The position numbers and the translations under genes are program-made. A stretch of 47,279 nucleotides of DNA from an uncultured Gemmiger sp. (lineage in GTDB: Bacteria; Bacillota; Clostridia; Oscillospirales; Ruminococcaceae), in NCBI GenBank assembly GCA_947629015.1, contig CANRCB010000014.1:1-47279 (forward strand), read 5' to 3'. Under the pieces are notes generated by a model that did no database searches, had not been told where the DNA came from, and was given only the letters and a program-made list of their open reading frames with translations. Position 1 is the stretch's first letter; every line of letters begins with the position of its first letter. This document shows positions 17,288 through 25,459 of this stretch, piece after piece.

Positions 17288-17519
17288 CAAATCTACCCGT
17301 GAAAGAGCTTTTTTGACACGCAGCGCGGCGCCCTTTCGGGCGCCGCGCAGTGCAGACTGTCGAAAAACGATAGTTGCCTTATGGACGTGTGTAGGGCGGG
17401 CTCTTGAGCCCGCCGGAAAATGTCGTTGCAGCGGCAAGGAGGCACGGCGGGGGCAAGCCCCCGCCCTACAAATCTACCCGTGAAAGAGCTTTTTTGACAC
17501 GCGGCGCGGCGCCCTTTCG
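17288..17519. repeat. R3 element flanked by a 50-nt direct repeat
   Basis: R3 starts CAGACTGTCGAAAAAC (17353) and ends AGCTTTTTTGACACGC (about 17488-17502, inverted). It holds an R4 unit running from GTAGGGCGGG (17391) to CCCGCCCTAC. The block starting AAATCTACCCGTGAAAGAGC and running through GCGCGGCGCCCTTTCG is present both before (17288-17338) and after (17469-17519). A near-identical R3 core is at 42060-42180. Nothing else occupies the gap between apbE and the transporter. Confidence 0.7.
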
Positions 17520-17538
17520 CCGCGCCGCGCCGCGTTTT
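17500..17538 (+). terminator. Terminator-like hairpin after apbE
   Basis: GCGGCGCGGCG pairs with the following CGCGCCGCGC across CCCTTTCG, followed on the plus strand by TTTTGCATTTTG. It lies between the convergent apbE and transporter genes. Confidence 0.5.
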
Positions 17539-17552
17539 GCATTTTGTTTGGG

Positions 17553-18362
17553 TCAGCCTTCCTCGCGCGAGAGGAGGATGCGGTCATTGTCGAGCGCATG
17601 GCCGGCGCTCTCGGCAAAGCGGTCCAGCAGGTCGTCCACCGTCATCTTCTCCCGCTCGGTGCCGGCCACGTCCAGCACGATGCGGCCGCTGTCCATCATC
17701 AGCGTGCGGTTGCCGAAGGAGAGCGCGTCGTGCATGTTGTGGGTGATCATCAGGCAGGTGAGCTTGTGCTCGGCCACGATGCGCCGGGTCAGCGCCAGCA
17801 CCTTGTCGGCGGTGGCGGGGTCCAGCGCGGCGGTGTGCTCGTCGAGCAGCAGCAGCTTGGGGGTGACGACGGTCGCCATCAGCAGCGTCAGCGCCTGGCG
17901 CTGCCCGCCCGAGAGCAGGCCGACCGGCTGCTTCATGCGGTCCTCAAGGCCAAGGCCCAGCTCGGCCAGGCGCTCGGCAAACTGCGCGCGCTCCCGCGCC
18001 GTGATGCGGGACAGCGGCGAGGTGTGCCCCGAGGCGCGCAGGTAGGCGAGGGCGAGGTTCTCCTCGATGGTCATGCCGGGGGCGGTGCCGCGCAGCGGGT
18101 CCTGGAACATACGGCCGATGACCTTGGCGCGGCGGTAGTCCGGGATGAGGGTGATGTCCCGCCCGTTGAGCGTGACGGTGCCGGCGTCGGGGATGAAATC
18201 ACCGGTGATGGCGTTGAACAGCGTGGATTTCCCCGCGCCGTTGGAGCCGACGATGGTGGCGAAATCCCCGGGGGCCAGGTGCAGCGAGATGTTGTTGAGG
18301 GCGAGCTTTTCGTTGACGGTGCCGGGGTTGAAGGTCTTGGTCACGTTTTTCAGGTACAGCAT
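17553..18362 (-). CDS. trpZ: ABC transporter ATP-binding protein, tryptophan-type system
   Basis: The ATPase of a three-part importer. Walker A is GSNGAGKST (residues 39-47), the signature LLSGGQRQAL and Walker B LLLLDEHTAALD are intact, and the switch histidine is in MITHNM. Length is 269 aa. Its start overlaps the permease stop by 1 nt, so the two are translationally coupled. The system belongs to the PF04392 class, whose members in Clostridia have been predicted to transport tryptophan when preceded by a Trp T-box; that regulatory signal is present upstream of the binding-protein gene. The name trpZ follows that prediction and is not proven by this sequence. Confidence 0.85.
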   Translation of the reverse strand: MLYLKNVTKTFNPGTVNEKLALNNISLHLAPGDFATIVGSNGAGKSTLFNAITGDFIPDAGTVTLNGRDITLIPDYRRAKVIGRMFQDPLRGTAPGMTIEENLALAYLRASGHTSPLSRITARERAQFAERLAELGLGLEDRMKQPVGLLSGGQRQALTLLMATVVTPKLLLLDEHTAALDPATADKVLALTRRIVAEHKLTCLMITHNMHDALSFGNRTLMMDSGRIVLDVAGTEREKMTVDDLLDRFAESAGHALDNDRILLSREEG

Positions 18363-19300
18363 CAGCCCCTGCCCCCTTCCGCCTTTTCCAGCGCGGCCTG
18401 CGCTTTGGCGCGGGCGCGGCGGAAATCATAATGTGCCTTGAGGGCGGGCGCGGCGATGGCCAGCGCCACGATGACGGCCGAAATGAGCTTGAGGCTTTCG
18501 GCCGGGACGTGCGCGCGCAGGGCCAGCGCGATGATGAAACGGTAGATCACGCTGCCCGCCACGGCGGCCGCCGCCTTGAGCCAGATGCTGCTGCGGTGCG
18601 CGGTGCCGAGGATGGTCTCGCCGATGATGAGCGAGGCCAGCCCGATGACCACCATGCTGTTGCCGAGGTTGATATCGGCCGAGCGCTGGTACTGCGCCAG
18701 CACCGCGCCGGACAGCGCCGTCAGGCTGTTGGAGATGCACAGCCCGACCATGATGGTGAAAGCCGTATTGATGGAGCTGGCGCGCACCATATCGGGGTTA
18801 TCGCCGGTGGCGCGGATGGAAAGCCCCAGCCGCGTGCCCAGAAAGGCGATGAGCAGCACGCACGCCAAAAGGGTGACGGCGCCGGCCAGCAGCAGCTTGT
18901 AGGGGCTTTGTTCCCCCATTACGTCGCGCAGCAGGGTGAAGGCCGTGGCCGTTTTGAGCATCGACACATTGGAGGAAAAGCCCATCACCGCCAAGTTGAC
19001 GGTGTAGAGCCCCGTGTCGGTGATGATGCCGGCCAAAATCGACGGCACGCCCATGCGCGTTTGCAAAAGCGCCGTGATGCCGCCGGCCGCCGCGCCGGCG
19101 GCCATGGCCAGGAAAAAGCCCAGAAACGGGTGCCCGGCCACGGCGGCCGTGGCCGAGACGGCACAGCCCAGCGTGAAGGCGCCGTTGGTGGTAAGATCCG
19201 CGATGTTGAGCACGCGGAAGCTCAAAAACAGCGCCAGCGCGACCAGAGAATAGATGCAGCCCAGTTCCAGCGCGTTGAAAACGACGGCGGGGGTGAACAT
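18362..19300 (-). CDS. trpY: ABC transporter permease, tryptophan-type system
   Basis: The membrane channel of the importer, 312 aa with about eight or nine hydrophobic segments. The pattern LGCIYSLVALALFLSFRVLNIADLTTNGAFTLGCA near the N-terminus is shared with branched-chain amino acid permeases (LivH-like) and is typical for the permease partnered with PF04392 binding proteins. The start ATG is preceded by AAAGGAG (minus strand, about 19306-19312). It directly follows a purine heptad array and is separated from the binding-protein gene by 726 bp of repeats, although all three genes share strand and probable function. Confidence 0.88.
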   Translation of the reverse strand: MFTPAVVFNALELGCIYSLVALALFLSFRVLNIADLTTNGAFTLGCAVSATAAVAGHPFLGFFLAMAAGAAAGGITALLQTRMGVPSILAGIITDTGLYTVNLAVMGFSSNVSMLKTATAFTLLRDVMGEQSPYKLLLAGAVTLLACVLLIAFLGTRLGLSIRATGDNPDMVRASSINTAFTIMVGLCISNSLTALSGAVLAQYQRSADINLGNSMVVIGLASLIIGETILGTAHRSSIWLKAAAAVAGSVIYRFIIALALRAHVPAESLKLISAVIVALAIAAPALKAHYDFRRARAKAQAALEKAEGGRG

Positions 19301-19316
19301 GGGAACAACTCCTTTG

Positions 19317-19400
19317 CCAAAATCGAGAGTGGAGTTTGGAAAGTGGAAAGTGGAGAGAAAAGAGGAGAGAGAAGAAAGAAAAGAGAAGAAATGGGGGCGA
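19317..19400. repeat. Heptad array between trpX and trpY, near the trpY start
   Basis: Purine 7-nt units AGTGGAG, TTTGGAA, AGTGGAA and AGTGGAG pass into AGAAGAA- and AGAAAAG-type units. This is the reverse-complement arrangement of the array at 14639-14705. No TTTAAAC core is visible. Confidence 0.7.
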
Positions 19401-19425
19401 GATGGCGGTTGCGGGCGCGATCTCC

Positions 19426-19760
19426 CAAGGGGGAAGGCTTTTGGAGTGAGATACCTCGGAAGGCTTCCCCCCTTGGGGGAAGCTCAGACTGTCGAAAAAG
19501 GGACGCCAGATGCCTTTTGGAATGTTTGTAGGGGACGGCCTCTGGACGTCCCGCAAACTTTCTGGCGTTGCAACGTTCACGGGGCGTCGAGGACGCCGCC
19601 CCCTACGATTTGCCATATAATTGCAACCGACTTTTTTGACATACTGGGTTTCCCCCCTTGGGGGAAGCTGTCGCCGCAGGCGACTGATGAGGGGGATAGG
19701 ATGCCGGTTTGCGGGGCGTCGGGGACGCCGCCCCCTACGATTTACCCGGCAACATCATTC
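19426..19760. repeat. R5, R3 and R4 repeats stacked within the transporter operon
   Basis: An inverted R5 block (19426-19484) runs directly into an R3-like element of 163 bp (19485-19647). Its ends CAGACTGTCGAAAAAG and CTTTTTTGACATACTG are imperfect terminal inverted repeats (13 of 16 match). Inside is a GTAGGGG...CCCCCTAC unit. A second inverted R5 (GGGGGAAGCTGTCGCC to GATGAGGGGG, 19658-19696) and another GGGGCGTCGGGGACGCCGCCCC hairpin follow. The rest of the gap to 19870 shows no gene. Confidence 0.7.
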
Positions 19761-19872
19761 GTCTGCGGCGGCATGAGGGCCGCAGGGCGCCCCTGTGGGG
19801 CTGCCGCCCTGCGTTTTTGGCAGACGCATCCGGTCGGGTTGTTGGGCGGGGGCTTGCCCGCCGCGGCGGGGA

Positions 19873-19978
19873 AAAGTGGAATGTGGAAAGTGAAAAGTGG
19901 AGAAAATGGTCTTATTTAAACCGTGCCGCGCTGCGGCACACCATCGCTCCACTTTCCACTCTCCACTCTCAACACTTA
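19873..19978. repeat. Heptad element between trpX and trpY, with core
   Basis: The purine arm (AGTGGAA, TGTGGAA, AGTGAAA, AGTGGAG) leads to the core TTTAAACCGTGCCGC-GCT-GCGGCAC (19917-19939), then the pyrimidine arm (CTCCACT, TTCCACT, CTCCACT, CTC) and the terminal AACACTT. It lies about 50 nt from the trpX stop codon. Confidence 0.75.
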
Positions 19979-20026
19979 CCGGCGCCCCGCGGCGGGGCGC
20001 GACGGCTCCCCCTTGGCGTTTTTCCG

Positions 20027-21100
20027 TCACTCGGCGGCCGTGGTCACCTCAACAACGGTGTTGGCCATATCGGCAAAGGCGCTGTAGTCGGCGCCGATCT
20101 TGGCGGCGACCTCGGTGTTGACGGTGATGATGCCGCCGTCCATCACATGGTACTCGGGCACGTTGCCGGTCTGCAGGATGTCGACGAGCATATCGGCGGT
20201 GTAGGTGCCGAGCTCGGTGTAGTTGACGCCGCAGGTGGCAAAGGCACCCTCGTTGACAAAGCTGTCGGCGCCGGCGTAGTAGGCGATGCCGGCATCGGCC
20301 AGCGTCTCGCCGACGGCCGCGGCCGCGGCCATGATGGTGTTGTCGGTCGGGGTGAAGACGGCGTCGACACCGTCCGCCACAAGGGAGGCCACGGCGGTGA
20401 GGACTTCGTCGTTGGTGTTGCCGGTGGCCTCGACGTAGGCGATGTTTTTCTCATCCAGATACGCCTTGGCCTCGGCGATGGGGGTCTCGGAGTTGATCTC
20501 GGACTTGGAATAGAGCAAACCGACCTTCTGGGCATCGGGGTCAACGGCGAGCATCATCTCCATGATGTTGGGCACGTTGAGCGCGTCGGAAGTGCCGGTC
20601 ACGTTCTCAAGGCCGACCAGGTCGGCGTCGGCCGGGTAGGAGATGGCGGCAAACACGCAGGGGATGGCGCCGTTGGTGGCGTTGTACATCGTCGTGGCGG
20701 CCAGCGTGGCGATGGGGATGACGGCGTCGTAGCCGCCCTCGGCCACCTGGGTGCCGATCTGGCCCAGCACGGTGGCATCGTTCTGGCCGTTGTACTCATC
20801 GTAGAGGATCTCCACGCCCAGCTCGGCGGCCTTGGCGTCCAGCTCCGCCTCGACGGCAAGGCGGATCTCATCAAGGGAGGAATGGTCAAGCTGCTGCACG
20901 ATGGCCACCTTGTAACCCTCGGTGTTGGTGGCGCCCATATTGGGCTCGGCGGCGGGTTCCGACGCGGCAGGCTCCGACGCGGCAGGCTCGGAAGCCGGGG
21001 CGGCAGGCTCCGACGCGGGGGCGGTGGAAGCGGTGGCGCCGCAGGCGGCCAAAGACAGCAGCATGGCGGCGGAAAGGACGACAGAAAGCAGTTTTTTCAT
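20027..21100 (-). CDS. trpX: ABC transporter substrate-binding lipoprotein, tryptophan-type
   Basis: The extracellular binding protein of the importer (PF04392 class). The lipoprotein signal peptide ends in LAAC with the lipidated cysteine at residue 20, followed by a low-complexity linker of repeated ASEPA units (about 27-52), then a two-lobed periplasmic-binding-protein fold (YKVAIVQQLDHSSLDEIRLA..., GLENVTGTSDALNV, EVLTAVASLVADGVDAVFTPTDNT). It is 357 aa. AAGAGGT precedes the ATG. Expression is governed by a T-box leader with a tryptophan specifier, so tryptophan or a precursor is the most likely ligand. Its permease and ATPase genes follow after a repeat-filled gap. Confidence 0.88.
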   Translation of the reverse strand: MKKLLSVVLSAAMLLSLAACGATASTAPASEPAAPASEPAASEPAASEPAAEPNMGATNTEGYKVAIVQQLDHSSLDEIRLAVEAELDAKAAELGVEILYDEYNGQNDATVLGQIGTQVAEGGYDAVIPIATLAATTMYNATNGAIPCVFAAISYPADADLVGLENVTGTSDALNVPNIMEMMLAVDPDAQKVGLLYSKSEINSETPIAEAKAYLDEKNIAYVEATGNTNDEVLTAVASLVADGVDAVFTPTDNTIMAAAAAVGETLADAGIAYYAGADSFVNEGAFATCGVNYTELGTYTADMLVDILQTGNVPEYHVMDGGIITVNTEVAAKIGADYSAFADMANTVVEVTTAAE

Positions 21101-21237
21101 GGGAATGTACCTCTTTTCAAATGTTGTTTTTGGGGTGGATGGCGGGCTGTGAGGCGGCAGCGTCACCATCGCTTGAAATACGCCTTGTTCACGGTACGGC
21201 CTCCTTTTGGATTCGCGGCCTGTTGGGGCGGGGCAAA

Positions 21238-21515
21238 GAAAAAAGCCCCCGCACAAAGCCGCTGCTTTGTGCAAGGACAGGTAAAAGCAAAACCTGCGGT
21301 GCCACCTTGCTTGCCGCGCGTTGCTGCGCGGCCCCTCGACGGGAGCCAACACTCCCCTGCCCTGTAACGGGGGCGGCCGTCAACGGATACTGGGGGGCTG
21401 TGCCCCGTTTCCCCGTGCCCTCAGCGAACCATTTGTCTGCGCCGCTCTCCGCCCCGTTCCCAGCAGCGGGGGCTCTCTTTGGGTGCGCTCGCAGTTTTAC
21501 TCTCGCTTCAATGGT
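21238..21515 (-). ncRNA. T-box riboswitch with a tryptophan (TGG) specifier
   Basis: Read on the minus strand, the T-box sequence AAGGTGGCACCGCAGG is at 21308-21293. Stem I closes through AGCGA (21507-21503) with TCGCT (21427-21423), and above the specifier loop CTGCG pairs with CGCAG. The loop contains GAGTAAAA on one side and ACAAATGGT on the other, giving the specifier TGG at 21431-21429, the tryptophan codon. The terminator hairpin GCACAAAGC-AGCG-GCTTTGTGC is followed by GGGGGC and six T residues (21244-21239). Uncharged tRNA-Trp would stabilise the antiterminator and switch on the transporter. Confidence 0.92.
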
Positions 21516-21523
21516 TTAAAGCA

Positions 21524-21552
21524 TTTATAGCACCCTGCGGCGGTTTTGTCAA
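21524..21552 (-). promoter_or_regulatory. Sigma-A promoter of the T-box/transporter transcript
   Basis: Minus-strand TTGACA (21552-21547), a 17-nt spacer and TATAAA (21529-21524), just upstream of stem I. Confidence 0.85.
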
Positions 21553-21601
21553 GCGGGTGCGGCAAAAAAAATTTTGTTTTTATTTTTTTGGCGGACAACC
21601 G

Positions 21602-22792
21602 CTAAAATTCTTTCGCGTCCGCCTGGCGCGATACCGAAAGCACGATGCCCATCTCGCCCAGGAGCATCATCAGGCTGGTGCCGCCGGAGGAAAAAAACGG
21701 CAGGCTGATGCCGGTGTTGGGGATGGTGTTGGTGACGACGGCGATGTTCAAAACGGCCTGCAGGATGACCTGTACGACGAACCCGACGGTGAGCAGCGCG
21801 CCGAATTTGTCCCGCGCGCGCACGGCGATGGAAAGCCCGCGCAGCAGCAGCAGCGTGAACAGCAGAATGACCAGCGCGGCGCCCACAAAGCCAAGCTCCT
21901 CGCACAGGATGGAAAAGATGAAATCGTTCTGTGGTTCCGGCACATAGAGGTATTTCTGCCGGCTGTTGCCCAGCCCCAGCCCCGCCGCCCCGCCGCTGGC
22001 GATGGCGTACAGGCTTTGGATGGTCTGGTGGCCGTCGCCCAAAGGGTCAAGGAAGGGGTTTTGCCAGCTTTCCAGCCGGGACATGGCGTAGGGCACAAGG
22101 TCGGGCAGCGCCACGACGGCGGCGGCGATGGCCCCGGCACCGAGCGCCCCCGCCAGCGCGAACCACCGCAGCCCGGTGCCGCCCACGAACATGAGCACCG
22201 CGCCGATGCTCAAAATCAGCAGCGTGCCGGAGAGGTGCGGTTCCAGCAGCATGAGCACCGCCACCGCCCCCAAAATGACGCCGAACGGCAGCACGCCGGC
22301 GGTGAAGGTCTTCATCCGGTCATGGTTGAGCGAGATGATATGGGCGAACACCAGCACGACGGAAAACTTGGCGATCTCGCTGGGCTGCAGCGTGCCCAGC
22401 CCTGGGATGACGATCCACCGCTTGCAGCCGTTGTACTCCGGCATGAACAGCACGATGGCGAGTAGCACCAGGCTCAGGCCCAGCATCGGCCACGCGAGCT
22501 TGTGCCAGATGTGGTAATCGACGAGGGAGGCCGCGTACATGGCCGCCACCCCCAGCGCCGCAAACAGCAGCTGCGGGCGGATGTAGACGTAGGCATCGTG
22601 GAAGCGGTACAGCCCCACCGCGTACCCGGCCGAGAACAGCATCAGCAGCCCGAAACACACGAGCACCAGCAGCAACGCCAGGAACGGGATATCCAGCCCC
22701 GGCTGCGCGGCGACGCGGCGCAGCAACGCCCCGGCGCCCCGGCGCCTTTGCCGGGGCGCGGGCGCCGCATCCCCAAATACCTTTGTTGCCAA
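21602..22792 (-). CDS. ftsW: SEDS family peptidoglycan polymerase FtsW/RodA
   Basis: A polytopic membrane glycosyltransferase that polymerises lipid II during division or elongation. It has ten hydrophobic segments and a basic cytoplasmic N-terminus (APAPRQRRRGAG). Signature parts are GCKRWIVIPGLGTLQPSEIAKFSVV, the loop EPQNDFIFSILCEELGFVG and the C-terminal NTGISLPFFSSGGTSLMMLLGEMGIVLSV, which match FtsW more closely than RodA. Length is 396 aa. The start codon is TTG at 22792 with GGGAGGGGG 9 nt upstream. No mur or fts genes flank it, so whether it serves septation or sporulation (SpoVE-like) is open. Confidence 0.9.
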   Translation of the reverse strand: MATKVFGDAAPAPRQRRRGAGALLRRVAAQPGLDIPFLALLLVLVCFGLLMLFSAGYAVGLYRFHDAYVYIRPQLLFAALGVAAMYAASLVDYHIWHKLAWPMLGLSLVLLAIVLFMPEYNGCKRWIVIPGLGTLQPSEIAKFSVVLVFAHIISLNHDRMKTFTAGVLPFGVILGAVAVLMLLEPHLSGTLLILSIGAVLMFVGGTGLRWFALAGALGAGAIAAAVVALPDLVPYAMSRLESWQNPFLDPLGDGHQTIQSLYAIASGGAAGLGLGNSRQKYLYVPEPQNDFIFSILCEELGFVGAALVILLFTLLLLRGLSIAVRARDKFGALLTVGFVVQVILQAVLNIAVVTNTIPNTGISLPFFSSGGTSLMMLLGEMGIVLSVSRQADAKEF

Positions 22793-22883
22793 AACACCGC
22801 CCCCTCCCTGCTTATTGTACGCAAGGGCGGGGGCGGTTAGTCATCGTACCGGGCGGCGGGCCGGGGGCCGGACCGCCGCGGGC

Positions 22884-23042
22884 TTATTTGAAGGTGGCGC
22901 CTTTGCTGCACCGCTTGCACAGGTGGGCCTGGTGCATCCCGACGGCCGCAAAGACGATGGCCGTGGTGCCGATGCTGGTGGCGATGACACCCAGGATCAG
23001 GCCGACAAGGCGGAACGCGCCGCCGCGGACTTTGTTTTTCAT
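22884..23042 (-). CDS. 52-residue membrane protein with a CxxC motif
   Basis: A short gene: 52 codons from ATG 23042, with AAGGAGG 8 nt upstream, which is a near-perfect ribosome binding site. The N-terminus is basic (MKNKVRGG), residues 10-36 form one hydrophobic helix (FRLVGLILGVIATSIGTTAIVFAAVG), and the tail carries His39 (position approximate), His40 and LCKRC (C42, C45), a possible metal- or redox-active pair. It lies between ispH-rpsA and ftsW on the same strand. I know no family for it. The strong ribosome binding site and protein-like composition argue that it is real. Confidence 0.7.
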   Translation of the reverse strand: MKNKVRGGAFRLVGLILGVIATSIGTTAIVFAAVGMHQAHLCKRCSKGATFK

Positions 23043-23126
23043 ACCGGGGCCTCCTTATGCTTTGCTGTACTTATGGGGTGCCGGGCGCAGCGGGCGGCGG
23101 GGAAGGTGCCCCCCGCCCTGCGGGGT

Positions 23127-25211
23127 TTATTCGGCCGGCTTTTCGGCGGGTTCGTCGGCCGCGGCGGCGGGCGCCTCGGCTTCCGCAGCCTCGGCGGGGG
23201 CGGCCTCGGCCTCCTCCTTCAGGGCGGCGACGGTATCCGCCACCTCGGCGGCAGCCTCGGTGACCTTGTCGGCGACCTCCTCAAGGACCTCGCCGGCCTC
23301 CTCGGCCAGCTCATCCAGGCACGCCTTGATGGACAGGCTGATGCGCTTGCGGTCAAAATCGACGCCGAGCAGCTTGGCGCGGACCTCGTCGCCCACCTTG
23401 AGCACATCGCTGACCTTGTTGACGCGGTCATGGCTGATCTCACTGATGTGGACAAGGCCGTCCACACCGGGCAGGATGCGCACGAACGCGCCAAACTTGG
23501 TGATGGACACGACCGGGGCGGTAAACTCGGTGCCGACGGGGATATCGGTCTTGAGCTTCTCCCACGGGTTGTCCTCTTCCTTCTTATAGCCGAGCGAGAC
23601 CTTCTGCGTTTCGGGGTCATAGCTCTTGACGTAGACGTCGATGGTGTCGCCGACGTTGACGACCTCGGACGGGTGCTTGATGTTGGACCACGAAAGCTCG
23701 CTGATGTGGCACAGCCCGTCCACGCCGCCGACATCGACGAACGCGCCGTAGCTGGTCAGGCTCTTGACGACGCCCTGGTAGTGTTTGTCGACCTCGACGT
23801 TCTTCCAGAACTCCTCGCGCTTGACCTTGTTCTCCTCGGCGGTGACCTTGTTGATGCTGCCCACGATCTTGCGGCCGGCGCACTCGGTGATGACCAGGCG
23901 CACATGGCTGCCGACGAGTTTGGTGTAGTCCTCATCGCGGCGCAGGGTGGCCTGGCTGCGCGGCACGAACACCCGCACGCCCTTGACCATCACGACAACG
24001 CCGCCCTTGTTGGCCTCGACGACGTCGCCCTCCATCACGGTGCCGTTCTCGCACGCCTCGGACACATCCTTCATGCCCTTCTGCTCCTCAAAGCGCACAC
24101 GGGAAAGGGTATCGACGCCTTCCTGGTCGTTGGTCTTGACCACGACCAGGTCCAGCTCGTCCCCGACTTTGACCAGATCCTCCATCTTCGCGTTGGGGTC
24201 GCGGGTCATAGCCTCCAGGCGCACCACGCCGGTGTGTTTGGAGCCGTCGATGCTCACCTTGCATTCGGCGGGCGTCACCTCGACCACCTGCGCTTTGACG
24301 ATCTTGCCCACAAACAGGGGCTTGGCTTCGGATGCGTCCAGCATCTCGGCAAAGCTCATATCGTCACGGATCTCTTCATTCATAGTGCTAAGTACCTCCT
24401 CGATTACAGACGAAGGCGTGGATGCCCCGGCCGTTACCCCCACCGTCCGGGCCCCCTTCAGCCACGCGCGGTCCAAATCCCCCGCAGTTTCGACCGTTAT
24501 GGCCCGCGTGTGCTTTGCGGCGACCTGGAACAGCTTTTGCGTGTTGGAGGAATGTCGGCCCCCGATGATGACCATACGGTCACACCGTTGGCTCAAAGCC
24601 TCGGCTTCCTGCTGCCTTGTCCACGTTGCGTTACATATTGTATCAAATATTTTGAGATTTGTACACCATTTTTTTAAAGTTTCTTTGTAGTTTTCCCAGT
24701 TTTGGACGCCCAAAGTGGTTTGTGCGACGGCATAAACCGCCCCCGAAGGGGAAAAGGAGGGCAAAAATGCCGCCAAAGCCTTTTCGTCGGCAAACACGCG
24801 CACCGGCCCCGTGGCGTGCCCCACGATGCCCTGCACCTCGGGGTGGGCCTCGTTTCCGGCGACGAGCAGCAGCGCCCCGGCGGCGCCGGCCTCGGCCGCG
24901 ATGGTGTGGATCTTGGCCACAAAGGGGCAGGTGGCATCGTGCACCGTCAGCCCGCGCGCGGCCAGCGCATCGTACACCGCGCGCGGCACGCCGTGGCTGC
25001 GGATGACCACCTCGTACCCTTGCGGCACCTCCTCCACGCCGGCACACACCAGCGCGCCGCGGCTTTCGAGGTCGGCGACGACCTGCGGGTTGTGGATGAG
25101 CGGGCCGAGCGTGGCCACCCTGCGCCCCTGCGCGAGCAGCCGGTAGGTGAGCTTGACGGCCCGGTCCACCCCAAAGCAGAACCCGGCGCTTTTGGCAAGG
25201 ATGATCTCCAT
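23127..25211 (-). CDS. ispH-rpsA: IspH-ribosomal protein S1 fusion (HMBPP reductase / S1)
   Basis: A 694-aa bifunctional protein. Residues 1 to about 285 are IspH, the last enzyme of the MEP isoprenoid pathway, with the three iron-sulfur cysteines C12 (GFCFGVD), C95 (DATCPF) and C193 (ICNATW) and histidines H40 and H123 all present. Residues from about 300 to 630 hold four S1 RNA-binding repeats (for example GVVKSLTSYGAFVDVGGVDGLCHISEL and PVVSITKFGAFVRILPGVDGLVHISEI), followed by an Ala/Glu-rich acidic tail. This fusion is known from Clostridia. AAGGAGGG precedes the ATG at 25211. It is grouped with plsC, cmk and the HI0933-type gene, a conserved clostridial order. Confidence 0.95.
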   Translation of the reverse strand: MEIILAKSAGFCFGVDRAVKLTYRLLAQGRRVATLGPLIHNPQVVADLESRGALVCAGVEEVPQGYEVVIRSHGVPRAVYDALAARGLTVHDATCPFVAKIHTIAAEAGAAGALLLVAGNEAHPEVQGIVGHATGPVRVFADEKALAAFLPSFSPSGAVYAVAQTTLGVQNWENYKETLKKWCTNLKIFDTICNATWTRQQEAEALSQRCDRMVIIGGRHSSNTQKLFQVAAKHTRAITVETAGDLDRAWLKGARTVGVTAGASTPSSVIEEVLSTMNEEIRDDMSFAEMLDASEAKPLFVGKIVKAQVVEVTPAECKVSIDGSKHTGVVRLEAMTRDPNAKMEDLVKVGDELDLVVVKTNDQEGVDTLSRVRFEEQKGMKDVSEACENGTVMEGDVVEANKGGVVVMVKGVRVFVPRSQATLRRDEDYTKLVGSHVRLVITECAGRKIVGSINKVTAEENKVKREEFWKNVEVDKHYQGVVKSLTSYGAFVDVGGVDGLCHISELSWSNIKHPSEVVNVGDTIDVYVKSYDPETQKVSLGYKKEEDNPWEKLKTDIPVGTEFTAPVVSITKFGAFVRILPGVDGLVHISEISHDRVNKVSDVLKVGDEVRAKLLGVDFDRKRISLSIKACLDELAEEAGEVLEEVADKVTEAAAEVADTVAALKEEAEAAPAEAAEAEAPAAAADEPAEKPAE

Positions 25212-25234
25212 TACGCCCTCCTTAAAAGCGGGAT

Positions 25235-25459
25235 TTGGAAAACGGCGGGTGAAGAGAAAAGAGAAGCGTGAAAAGTGAAGAGAGAAGAGATTTGGTGTGC
25301 CGCAAAGCGGCACGATTTAAAAAGCCATTCTCTTATCTTTTATCTCTTATCTCTTATCTTTTATCTCTCGATCTCCCCTTGCCGCTTTTCGGCACGCCCT
25401 CACTCCACTTTCCACTTTCCACTTTCCACTCTCCACTCTCCACTTTCCACTCTCCACAC
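25235..25459. repeat. Heptad element between plsC and ispH-rpsA, mixed units
   Basis: Left arm units AGAGAAA, AGAGAAG, CGTGAAA, AGTGAAG and AGAGAAG (25252-25289) are followed by an inverted core (TGTGCCGC-AAA-GCGGCACGATTTAAA, 25296-25322). A TTATCTY array (25331-25369) is followed by a second hairpin (TGCCG-CTTTT-CGGCA) and a long (Y)TCCACT array (25402-25452). The right end adjoins the plsC stop codon (TTTTGA on the minus strand). Confidence 0.8.

Noticed and set aside
19709-21367. Plus-strand open frame of 552 codons opposite trpX
   Set aside because: It begins in repeats and runs antisense through trpX into the T-box; the composition is Gly/Val/Asp-rich shadow sequence.
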